DNA of 64,000 nucleotides from Psychrobacter sp. JCM 18902. GTDB lineage: Bacteria; Pseudomonadota; Gammaproteobacteria; Pseudomonadales; Moraxellaceae. The DNA lies in assembly GCF_904846615.1 (NCBI RefSeq), contig NZ_CAJHBK010000001.1:1116001-1180000 (forward strand), read 5' to 3'. Within the stretch, counting starts at the first letter, position 1. Every line of letters starts with the position of its first letter. Both the position numbers and the translations under genes were made by a program. A model generated the notes under the pieces. It did not search any database. It saw only the letters and a list, made by a program, of their open reading frames with translations, and had not been told where the DNA came from. This document shows, piece by piece, positions 56,282-64,000 of the stretch.

Positions 56282-58333
56282 ATGTCAGACATTAAAACTT
56301 TAAGCTCACTCATTCTCGGTAAAGCCTACGTTGCACAAAGCGATTTTCGCACCGTGCATCATGCGGTCACCGGTGAACCAATTTATCAAGTCAGTAGCGC
56401 TGGTATCGATACCAAAAAAGTGGTTGAATACGCCAAAGAATATGGCTCAGCGATTGCCAACTGGACATTCCACCAACGTGCTAATGCACTAAAACTAGTC
56501 GCACAATACCTACTTCAACGTAAAGAAGAATTTTATGCATTGGCCAAGGCAACTGGTGCGACACGCAAAGATGCCTGGGTCGATATTGAAGGAGGTATCG
56601 GTACCTTATTTGCATATTCGAGCCTCGTGCGCCGTGAGCTCAGCGATGAGACTGCCTTAGTCGAAGATGCTTGGATTCCTCTGTCAAAAAATGGTACGTT
56701 TGGCGCTCAGCATATCCTGAGCCCGAAAACGGGCGTGGCCATTCATATTGATGCGTTTAACTTCCCCATCTGGGGCATGTTAGAAAAAGTCGCACCGACT
56801 CTATTAGCTGGTGTCCCTTGTATCGTCAAGCCTGCAACCGAAGGCGCTGAGCTGACTCATGCCGTGGTAGCCGCGATTCATGAAAGCGGTCTATTGCCAG
56901 AGGGTTCATTGCAGCTGATATGTGGACAAACCTATGACTTGTTTGACCATCTGAATCCCCAAGACACCATAACCTTCACAGGTTCTGCAGTAACGGGTCA
57001 AAAACTACGAGCCCATCCACACTTAAACGCTTATTCAATCCCCTTCACCATGGAAGCCGATTCGGTGAACAGTGCAATTTTAAGCCCAGCTGCCAACGAT
57101 GAAACTATCGATTTGTTTGTACGCGAAGTTTTCCGCGAAATTACTATCAAAGCCGGTCAAAAATGTACTGCAATTCGTCGCGCGTTTGTCCCTGCCGCCT
57201 TGCTAGAAACAGCGCAAATTCGCCTAGTTGAAAAACTACAAAAAGTCGTGGTCGGTGATCCAAGCCGTGAAGACGTGACCATGGGTACATTAGCTAGCGT
57301 GAAGCAAAAACTTGACGTCACAGAAAAAGTCGAGCAACTAAGCCAAGAAGCCGAAGTGGTATTCGGTAGTCACTTACGTGAAGACTTCACTCTACAAGTA
57401 GACGACGCAGAAAAATCAGCCTGTTACCCACCAACCGTATTGGTCTGTAATAACCCAAGCCAAGCCGAAAATATCCATCGCATCGAAGCATTTGGTCCAG
57501 TTGTCACCCTAATGCCATACGGCGACCTAGATGAACTCGGTGCACTTGTAGCACGTGGTGAAGGTAGCTTAGTTGCCTCTATCGTGCGCAATTCGGACGA
57601 AAATATCGAAGCCTTATTGAAAAAAATTGCCCCTTGGCATGGACGTGTACATATCCTAGATAGCGAAAGTGCTCGTGAAAGTACGGGTCATGGTTCACCT
57701 CTCCCATTACTTGTACACGGCGGCCCAGGCCGTGCCGGTGGCGGCGAAGAACTTGGTGGTCTGCGAGCTGTTAAACACTACATGCAACGTACCGCAATCC
57801 AAGGCTCACCCAATGCCATGACACAAGTCGGTCACAGCTGGACAGCTGGTGCACAAGTGTTCGAAGATCGTGTCCATCCGTTCAAAAAATCATTCGATGA
57901 ACTTCGTATTGGTGAGCGTCTATTGACCGCACGTCGTACAGTGACGGAGGCAGATATCGTCAACTTTGGCTGCTTAAGTGGTGACCACTTTTACGCTCAT
58001 ATGGACAAAATTGCGGCGGCAGATTCGTTCTTTGGCGAGCGTGTCGCCCATGGTTACTTTATCGTATCGGCGGCCGCTGGCTTGTTTGTTGACGCACCAG
58101 CTGGTCCAGTTATCGCTAACTACGGTATGGAAAGCCTACGCTTCGTTGAGCCTGTCAAGATTGGTGACACAATTCAAGTTGAGTTAACTTGTAAACAAAA
58201 GACGCCAAAGGCACAACGCGACCCAGCGGAAAAAGCTCACGGCGTCGTAGTATGGGATATCAAAGTTAAGAACCAACGCAACGACTTGGTCGCAACTTAC
58301 GACATCTTGACCTTAGTTGAGCGTAAGGCTTGA
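56282..58333 (+). CDS. paaZ: PaaZ, oxepin-CoA hydrolase / 3-oxo-5,6-dehydrosuberyl-CoA semialdehyde dehydrogenase
   Basis: A bifunctional ring-opening enzyme of 683 residues. The N-terminal ALDH domain has Glu258 in TMEADS and nucleophile Cys295 in AGQKCTAIRR. The C-terminal MaoC-like (R)-hydratase domain has the Asp568/His573 pair in SGDHFYAH. Both active sites look complete. The ATG at 56282 with AAAGGAG upstream replaces an upstream in-frame ATG at 56258, which lies inside the ribosome-site region. It is followed by a terminator and then the transporter gene. Confidence 0.96.
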   Translation: MSDIKTLSSLILGKAYVAQSDFRTVHHAVTGEPIYQVSSAGIDTKKVVEYAKEYGSAIANWTFHQRANALKLVAQYLLQRKEEFYALAKATGATRKDAWVDIEGGIGTLFAYSSLVRRELSDETALVEDAWIPLSKNGTFGAQHILSPKTGVAIHIDAFNFPIWGMLEKVAPTLLAGVPCIVKPATEGAELTHAVVAAIHESGLLPEGSLQLICGQTYDLFDHLNPQDTITFTGSAVTGQKLRAHPHLNAYSIPFTMEADSVNSAILSPAANDETIDLFVREVFREITIKAGQKCTAIRRAFVPAALLETAQIRLVEKLQKVVVGDPSREDVTMGTLASVKQKLDVTEKVEQLSQEAEVVFGSHLREDFTLQVDDAEKSACYPPTVLVCNNPSQAENIHRIEAFGPVVTLMPYGDLDELGALVARGEGSLVASIVRNSDENIEALLKKIAPWHGRVHILDSESARESTGHGSPLPLLVHGGPGRAGGGEELGGLRAVKHYMQRTAIQGSPNAMTQVGHSWTAGAQVFEDRVHPFKKSFDELRIGERLLTARRTVTEADIVNFGCLSGDHFYAHMDKIAAADSFFGERVAHGYFIVSAAAGLFVDAPAGPVIANYGMESLRFVEPVKIGDTIQVELTCKQKTPKAQRDPAEKAHGVVVWDIKVKNQRNDLVATYDILTLVERKA

Positions 58334-58351
58334 TAGCTATACGGATTTGCG

Positions 58352-58380
58352 AAAAAGGAGTCGTCATGACTCCTTTTTTT
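58352..58380 (+). terminator. Intrinsic terminator after paaZ
   Basis: AAAAAGGAGTC / GACTCCTTTTT perfect arms with a 5-base loop and a final run of seven T, 18 bases after the stop. Confidence 0.9.
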
Positions 58381-58570
58381 CAACTAAAGTAAACTTTATT
58401 GATAAAACATATTGACGCCAGGTTGTAAAATAGCTAAATTATAAATAAAATGATACATAATTTTTTTTAAAAAAATAAAAAGTATCACTAATTTATATTG
58501 AGTAATGTTTAGCTAGGATAGCTAAGCTGTCGAGTCGTTTCTAGGACAATATATAGACAAGGAGTCACTA

Positions 58571-59893
58571 ATGACAACCACCACCACGATGGCTGAAAAC
58601 GCCTCGCTTGCTATACATCAGGATAAAAAAGTACTCACTGCCACCCTAGTTGGTACTGCGATTGAATGGTATGATTTCTTCATCTATGCACAAGCCGCAA
58701 GTCTCATATTTGCTCCCCTGTTTTTCGCTGAAGTCAGCAAATCTAACCCTATGCTAGCTCAAATCATCGCTTTTGCTACCGTTGGTATCTCATTTCTATT
58801 TCGCCCATTAGGTGCAATCGTATGTGGTCGTTTGGGTGACAAATACGGTCGCAAGATGGTATTGGTAACAACCTTGATTTTGATGGGTGCATCAACGACG
58901 TTAATAGGCTTCTTGCCGACTTATGCGCAAATTGGCGTATTAGCACCCTTGGCTTTGGTATTTTTACGTATTATCCAAGGCTTTTCTGCAGGTGGTGAAT
59001 GGGGCGGTGCGGCATTGTTATCTGTCGAGCATGCACCCCTTAACAAACGCTCACTATTTGGGGCTTACCCACAGATTGGTGTACCCATCGGTATGATTTT
59101 AGCGACTGGTGTCCTGCTACTTTTAAATTTGATTTTGGGTAAAGAAGCCTACCTCGAGTGGGGTTGGCGCATTCCATTTATATTATCGATTGCATTGATC
59201 ATCGTGGGCACCTTTATCCGTCGTTCGGTTAAAGAATCACCGGTGTTTGAAGCCATGCATCGCCGTAAAGCAGAAGCCTCTGCACCATTATCATTGTTAT
59301 TCAAAAATCATACGCCAACAGTTCTTAAAGCGGCTTTAATCTTTATGGGAGTGAATGCAGGTGGTTATATCCTTATCGCTTTTATGGTGGGTTATGGCCA
59401 AAAAGCCTTAGGACTTAGCCCTACTTTGACCATGCTAATCGTAGTTGCGGCTGCTTTTTCTTGGTTAGTATCAACCCTTTGGGGCGGCATATTAGGTGAT
59501 AAGATTGGTCGTCTAAGGATTTTTAAGTTAGGCTATATCTTATTGTCGTTATGGTCGATTCCAATGTGGTTTTTGATTGATACCAAATCTCCGTTTTTAT
59601 TTATGCTAGCATTGGTGGTTTGGGCTATTCCCTTAGGTTTTACTTATGGTCCATTGTCAGCTTTATTTGCTGAAATGTTCCCTGCAAAAGTACGTTTTTC
59701 AGGGGTATCCATCAGCTATGCATTAGGTTCCATTATTGGTGGTGCGTTCGCTCCGATGATTGCGCAATGGATTATGGCAACTTATCAACAGTCATGGATG
59801 ATTGGTTTGTATATTACTATCGTCTCATTAATTTCACTATTCACACTTTACACGATTAAAAAAGACCCACAAGGCGTTGATCTATCTCTCTAA
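58571..59893 (+). CDS. MFS (MHS-type) transporter, candidate phenylacetate permease
   Basis: A major-facilitator inner-membrane symporter of 440 residues with about 12 hydrophobic helices. GTAIEWYDFFIYAQAA at about 32-47 and GRLGDKYGRKMV are metabolite:H+ symporter (MHS) hallmarks shared with ProP, ShiA and KgtP. An aromatic or organic acid substrate is likely. Its place after paaZ, and a GTATC motif at 58448-58460 upstream like those before paaA and paaZ, suggest co-regulation with phenylacetate use. The exact substrate is inference. GACAAGGAG precedes the ATG. Confidence 0.85.
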   Translation: MTTTTTMAENASLAIHQDKKVLTATLVGTAIEWYDFFIYAQAASLIFAPLFFAEVSKSNPMLAQIIAFATVGISFLFRPLGAIVCGRLGDKYGRKMVLVTTLILMGASTTLIGFLPTYAQIGVLAPLALVFLRIIQGFSAGGEWGGAALLSVEHAPLNKRSLFGAYPQIGVPIGMILATGVLLLLNLILGKEAYLEWGWRIPFILSIALIIVGTFIRRSVKESPVFEAMHRRKAEASAPLSLLFKNHTPTVLKAALIFMGVNAGGYILIAFMVGYGQKALGLSPTLTMLIVVAAAFSWLVSTLWGGILGDKIGRLRIFKLGYILLSLWSIPMWFLIDTKSPFLFMLALVVWAIPLGFTYGPLSALFAEMFPAKVRFSGVSISYALGSIIGGAFAPMIAQWIMATYQQSWMIGLYITIVSLISLFTLYTIKKDPQGVDLSL

Positions 59894-60570
59894 ATAAATT
59901 TAGAGGGATAGTGGAAAATGTCACCATATAAATGGTATAAAAATTTTCTCAGCATACGACAAAAAATCAGCCCCACCTCACCTTTAACGGTTGAAAAGCT
60001 GACTAACTATCGAAATACCTAAGTTTGTCGTATTACTATATTTGGTTGACATACATTGACATGGTAGAGGATGTTCTAATTCATTTTAAAAATTAAATAG
60101 TGGATTATATTAACTACTCTACGTTACAAACTGTCACGTGTTAAACCTCTTATTTTCAGATGATAGAAAATACAAATTATCGTGATTAAACGGTATCACC
60201 GTCACGTATTTCATGGATAAAAAAACACCCTTTAAACTATGTTTTATATAGTCTGAAGGGTGTTTTTTTATCTGTAGCCCTATGCGGTTGAGTCGCTTAA
60301 AGTTAAGGTTGGTCTAAAAATACAACGCCCTCCCTTATTGATAATTTGCCAATACTATCCTGCTGTGCGTTGACTCTGAACTCATCTGGTTTCGAATGCC
60401 ACTAAAAACTTTACCTACTAAAAACAGGGTAATGCTAAAAGACTTTCGTTAGACAAACGATCGTTCATCATGTCTAGAGAATAGCTGTTTTTTTAGTCGC
60501 TATAATGAACTCAGCAGCAAAAAATGCAATCATTCCGGCTCAAGTTAAAAAACCATAAAAGGACATATCA
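59894..60570. other. Intergenic region after the transporter
   Basis: There are 677 bases with no credible ORF. It contains the terminator hairpin at 60219-60269 and, just before 60571, the promoter and ribosome site (AAAAGGAC) of the next gene. No repeat of the MITE family or RNA gene was seen. Confidence 0.5.
60219..60269 (+). terminator. Intrinsic terminator hairpin
   Basis: ACACCCTT / AAGGGTGT arms with an inner ACTAT/ATAGT pair, flanked by seven A and seven T. It is 325 bases past the transporter stop, so that transcript may have a long tail, or an unseen small RNA may end here. Confidence 0.75.
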
Positions 60571-61056
60571 ATGAAATTCTCAAAAATACTCATGGCGCTT
60601 CCGTTGTCACTACTCTCTGTTAGCGCTATTGCAGGTATGACCGATATCAACGGTAGTACCAAATGCACCATCGTTGATTCTATTATTAAAAATAAAGCCA
60701 TCGTAAAACCTTGTACTTACGAGGGTTCCGTAGGAGGAAGTATGAGTTATGCTATTAGTCAGCTGAATTTCAAACTCTCTAATGGCAGTATCTATCGTAC
60801 CGTGGATGATGCGACGTTTGACTTTAATACAAGTGGAAAAATACAAAACTTAAAAGAGACTGTCTCACTCAATGGTAAGACAGCCGAGGTTGTAAGACTC
60901 CATCATAAAACATTTAAAAAAATCTCTGATAAAGACATAGAAAGTCGCTATGAAAGCGTAAAACCTGACTTTTCTGATGTTCTACAGTGTTTCAAATACG
61001 TTAAGCAAGACGCTGCTTTCTGCGTGTCTTATGAGTTTATCAATAGAATCTCTTAA
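60571..61056 (+). CDS. Exported protein of unknown function
   Basis: A 161-residue protein with a clear Sec signal: MKFSKI, a hydrophobic core, then VSAIAG, with likely cleavage at about residue 22. The mature part has four cysteines in two pairs (positions about 32/47 and 145/154), consistent with two periplasmic disulfides. No family is recognised. Ribosome site AAAGGAC precedes the ATG. The next exported protein gene starts 69 bases after its stop, and the two probably form a transcript. Confidence 0.7.
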   Translation: MKFSKILMALPLSLLSVSAIAGMTDINGSTKCTIVDSIIKNKAIVKPCTYEGSVGGSMSYAISQLNFKLSNGSIYRTVDDATFDFNTSGKIQNLKETVSLNGKTAEVVRLHHKTFKKISDKDIESRYESVKPDFSDVLQCFKYVKQDAAFCVSYEFINRIS

Positions 61057-61125
61057 TCGTTATTTGGCCACCGTTTGTTCAGTACGCTATACATTAACCA
61101 GAGACACTCATCTATTGGAGTCATT

Positions 61126-61692
61126 ATGAAATTAATTCACCTACCCTCTTTGGCGTTGTTCGTAACTGCGTCTTTATTGTCTGCTAATACACTGGCTGCA
61201 CCTGAACTCTCTAAGAGTCTCAGCAGCACTACGAGCAGTGATATGGTTCATATATTTGGCTGGATGGAGGATGCTTGTGATGGTGAACAGCCACCTTACA
61301 AACAGATTTATGATAAACATGCAGTATTTATAAACAGTATTAGAGGTCAAAGACCTTATGAGGATTTCATCAAGCCAAAAGCGCAGTGGTCGTCAGAATA
61401 TCGTAATACGATAAAAGAGGTAAAAATGAACGTCGGTGATATCTACACTGAGTATCGAGTCATTTTTAATAAAGGCGTCACTTACCGTGGTCAACCTCTA
61501 AAGGAATATATATTTAGTTTTACACCTGAATCATCAGGTGGTCAAAATATTTTAAAGTTTGCATCCAATGCCAATGTATCTACTATTATGTCGAACTTTC
61601 AAACTCGTCAGGTGGAGTACTGGGGTGAAATGGAAGATCGAGGTGCTATCTACAATCCTAAAAATAAAATGGTGACCTGTGAATTTTGGTAA
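61126..61692 (+). CDS. Exported protein of unknown function
   Basis: A 188-residue protein with a Sec signal (MKLIHLPSLALFVTASLL, cleavage likely after NTLAA). The mature part has only two cysteines, in DACDGEQP and the terminal VTCEFW, which could bond. The ATG at 61126 has GGAG five bases upstream and begins the signal peptide. An in-frame ATG at 61075 would place 17 residues before it and is rejected. No family is recognised, and nothing links it to the phenylacetate genes apart from position. Confidence 0.7.
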   Translation: MKLIHLPSLALFVTASLLSANTLAAPELSKSLSSTTSSDMVHIFGWMEDACDGEQPPYKQIYDKHAVFINSIRGQRPYEDFIKPKAQWSSEYRNTIKEVKMNVGDIYTEYRVIFNKGVTYRGQPLKEYIFSFTPESSGGQNILKFASNANVSTIMSNFQTRQVEYWGEMEDRGAIYNPKNKMVTCEFW

Positions 61693-62197
61693 AAATATCT
61701 TTGTGAACAATGATGACCCGTAGCCTAGTGCGTGTCATCATTGTTATATTAGGCCCACCTGCGAAGCATTACTGCGAAATTAGCTCGAACACAGAGCCGC
61801 TATCTGCTGCTAAGACAAATTATCTTAGGTAGCGATGGCATCATTTTTATGGTGGCCAATATATCAATATTACATAATCTATCTGAGAGACTAACGCCAT
61901 AAAAATCTTCAAGCCATACTATATATGACGTATAGTTTTCTCAAGCCTTTATTATTCCCAGGTGAGCTTGTCAAAATCGGGGTTTAAAACAATACTGTAA
62001 CAGTATTTATAAGGTTAAACAATAATTCATTCTAAGGTACAGTGTGTCAGTGGTTGGCGCGGCTTTATCATTAACAACAACGCTGATATGCTCAATAACG
62101 CCGAACCAAATCAGAATCTTAACATCCATAAAACACTGATAGCATGCTCAGATATGCCCATACATAACAACAAACGACCATAGCTGAGAATAGGTCA
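61693..62197. other. Convergent intergenic region
   Basis: There are 505 bases between convergent genes. Apart from the hairpin at 61706-61745 I see no gene, repeat family or RNA. Confidence 0.5.
61706..61745 (+). terminator. Terminator-like hairpin
   Basis: AACAATGATGAC (61706-61717) is exactly inverted at 61734-61745 around a 16-base loop, 14 bases after the stop of the exported protein gene. The following T-tract is poor. Confidence 0.6.
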
Positions 62198-63805
62198 CTA
62201 AATATTGCCGGTATCTGCATCAACAATAATTTCTAACAGATAACAGCCCGATGCATTGACCGCTTTATGGATTGCTTCGGGCAGATTTTCGTGCTCTTTG
62301 ATACGAGCACCTTCACACCCCATACTATTGGCCAATTGCACAAAATCGATATTGGGTAAATCAAGCCCTGGTACAGACTGACTCTTCATAATTTTGCCAA
62401 AAGAATGCATGGCACCATACCCAAAATTGTTTAGCACAATAAATGTCACCGGCAAATTCAACTGCGCGGCCGTCCAAACAGCTTGAATGGAATACATAGA
62501 AGAGCCATCACCAATTAAGCACACAACCCGTTTATTGGTGGATAACGCGACTCCTACTGATGCTGGTAGTGCATAGCCAAGACCGCCACTGGACATCGTA
62601 AAAAACCCTTGCGCTTGTGTAATGGGCAAAAAACGTTGAATGACAGATCGGTGAGAAGGCGCTTCTTCGACGATAATAGAGTCAGATGGTCGTGCATGCG
62701 ACAGCAGATCAATGGCATATTCCACTGGAATAGGGGTCGCTCCAGTTACCTTGGGCGCAGCAGGACGCAGTGGCATGACAAATTTGTCACTCTGAGAGTC
62801 AGATAAAGGAAGGATTTTATCCAACATGGCACTAATACTGTGATTGATTGAACCGAATAAAGTGGTGGTTGCAGAAGCAAATGCCGCATATTTTGGGTCA
62901 TCGGTAATTTGATATATTTTGACTGCTGAATCAAATATCGTCACGTCCCCTGCAATATGTAGCGTAAACACAGGGGCGCCAATCACCAGAATCACATCAT
63001 ACCCAGACAGTTTTTCTGACAACTGCGCAGGAAGCGCAGGTAGAAACCCTGCAAATTGAGGGTGGTCTTCTGGAAAACTGGCTCGACTCGAATACGGCGC
63101 TGCCCAAACATGTGCTTGTAACCGCTCAGCCAGTTTAACGGCAGTATCAAATGCACCTTGCCTATCGACATCTGCACCCACAACTATGGCTAAATTTCGA
63201 CTGTTTTTGAGTACCTCTAACAGTTGATCAATAGCTGCTGCCGTTGGTATAGTGCCCTCAATCACTTTTGAGTAATGAGGCATATAGGTCGTTTTGTCCC
63301 AATCATCAGAGGGTATCGATACAAAGGTTGGACCACGTGGATGCTGCATCGCAATATGATACGCTTGAGCGATTGCCAACGGCACATCCTCAGGACGCGC
63401 AGGCTCGATGCTCCATTTAACATACGGTTTTGGAAAGTCAGCAGCGTGATCTGCGCCAAGATAAGGTGCAAAAGGTAAGATACTACGAGATTGCTGGCCT
63501 GCCGTTATGACCAAAGGTGTGTGATTTCGATATGCTGTGAATATGTTTCCTAACGCATGGCCAACCCCTACTGCTGAGTGCAGATTGACAAAAGCGGCAT
63601 TACCAGATGCTTGAGCATAGCCATCGGCCATCGCCACAACAGATGACTCTTGTAAGGCCAATATGTATTCAAAATCTTCAGGAAAGTTATTCAAAAAATT
63701 AAGCTCAGTAGAGCCGGGATTACCAAACACTGTCGTCATATTAAGTTCACGCATCAAACGAAACGTCACTTGTTGCACAGTATCTGTATGCTGGATAGAA
63801 GACAT
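62198..63805 (-). CDS. Benzoylformate decarboxylase-type ThDP enzyme
   Basis: A thiamine-diphosphate 2-oxo-acid decarboxylase of 535 residues, closest in pattern to MdlC of the mandelate pathway, which makes benzaldehyde from benzoylformate. Key residues of that enzyme are kept: Ser32 in FGNPGSTEL, Glu53 in LALQES, His76 in NLHSAVG and His283 in GAPVFTLH. The cofactor motif GDGSSMYS begins near residue 437. The ATG at 63805 has AAGGA eight bases upstream; in-frame ATGs at 63814 and 63823 are less well placed. Other mandelate genes are absent here. A related 2-oxo acid such as phenylpyruvate is an alternative substrate that would link to the Paa pathway. Confidence 0.82.
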   Translation of the reverse strand: MSSIQHTDTVQQVTFRLMRELNMTTVFGNPGSTELNFLNNFPEDFEYILALQESSVVAMADGYAQASGNAAFVNLHSAVGVGHALGNIFTAYRNHTPLVITAGQQSRSILPFAPYLGADHAADFPKPYVKWSIEPARPEDVPLAIAQAYHIAMQHPRGPTFVSIPSDDWDKTTYMPHYSKVIEGTIPTAAAIDQLLEVLKNSRNLAIVVGADVDRQGAFDTAVKLAERLQAHVWAAPYSSRASFPEDHPQFAGFLPALPAQLSEKLSGYDVILVIGAPVFTLHIAGDVTIFDSAVKIYQITDDPKYAAFASATTTLFGSINHSISAMLDKILPLSDSQSDKFVMPLRPAAPKVTGATPIPVEYAIDLLSHARPSDSIIVEEAPSHRSVIQRFLPITQAQGFFTMSSGGLGYALPASVGVALSTNKRVVCLIGDGSSMYSIQAVWTAAQLNLPVTFIVLNNFGYGAMHSFGKIMKSQSVPGLDLPNIDFVQLANSMGCEGARIKEHENLPEAIHKAVNASGCYLLEIIVDADTGNI

Positions 63806-63868
63806 AAAAAACATCCTTGTCACTAATTGCTTATTACTAAGCGTTGATTGTCAAAATTATTAATACTA

Positions 63869-64000
63869 GGGCGTATCCTCATTTTGAAAATGGCGATAAA
63901 AATAAGATAAACAGCAGTCAAACAAGGAAAGTAGCGCAGATAATATCGAGATATTAGCCAGCTACTTGACGCAGTTTGTCAAATATTTAGCCATTTTTAG
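63869..64000. mobile_element. MITE, cut by the window end
   Basis: GGGCGTATCCTCATTTT at its start, after TA at 63867-63868, is the family end. The following 130 bases are the reverse complement of the right and middle parts of the 37715 element, including AATATCGAGATATT. The other end lies beyond base 64000. Confidence 0.85.

Noticed and set aside
1..64000. CRISPR array or rRNA genes
   Set aside because: No regularly spaced direct repeats and no rRNA-like sequence were seen. The recurring words are MITE ends in inverted order.

Overview
The window looks like chromosome of a Moraxellaceae gammaproteobacterium, most likely Psychrobacter. This rests on gene content and moderate base composition: a prpC-acnD-prpF block, separate recC/recB/recD genes in that order, a DUF2868/DUF3482 GTPase pair, and a complete paa cluster. 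No database search was run, so the genus is an inference.

Bases 1-11400 carry propionate degradation by the 2-methylcitrate cycle. The 3' part of prpC is followed by acnD and prpF, and prpD lies further on. The organism therefore has both known routes for methylcitrate dehydration. The block is interrupted by three accessory insertions: an AT-rich MltR/HEPN-like gene between prpC and acnD, a YefM-YoeB toxin-antitoxin pair between acnD and prpF, and an AT-rich HEPN-like gene after prpF. An ABC exporter and an ElaA-type acetyltransferase precede prpD, whose leader holds a perfect 16-bp inverted repeat.

Bases 11400-22300 hold a short-chain dehydrogenase, the DUF2868/DUF3482 pair, an AT-rich RelA/SpoT-synthetase gene with a small ORF directly behind it, an ArsA-type ATPase with a small protein ending in Cys-Cys, the CstA transporter, a conserved unknown and a purine phosphoribosyltransferase. 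Bases 21771-33763 are a leftward recC-recB-recD operon with a MepB-like gene at its end. recB is split by a +1 frameshift between helicase motifs V and VI.

Bases 33764-39000 are sparse and decaying. They hold two poorly characterised genes, tRNA-Arg(CCT), an IS5-family element with a frameshifted transposase, a MITE inserted in a CopD-like membrane gene, a second degraded MITE and the tail of an IS3-type transposase. One family of inverted-repeat elements, with ends close to GGGCGTGTCCTCA, recurs at five places: a 29-bp hairpin at 11423, a half-site at 12453, 37715, 38644, and the right edge from 63869.

Bases 39000-59900 are a peripheral-plus-central pathway for phenylacetate. Periplasmic tyramine/phenylethylamine oxidase (tynA) and a Tat-exported GMC oxidoreductase probably deliver aromatic aldehydes. 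An aldehyde dehydrogenase would make phenylacetate. PaaK activates it to the CoA ester, PaaABCDE epoxidises the ring, PaaG and PaaZ isomerise and open it, and PaaF, PaaH and PaaJ complete beta-oxidation. PaaX and PaaY give control and thioesterase repair. paaZ and a probable transporter run divergently. The right end holds two exported proteins of unknown function and a benzoylformate-decarboxylase-type ThDP enzyme.
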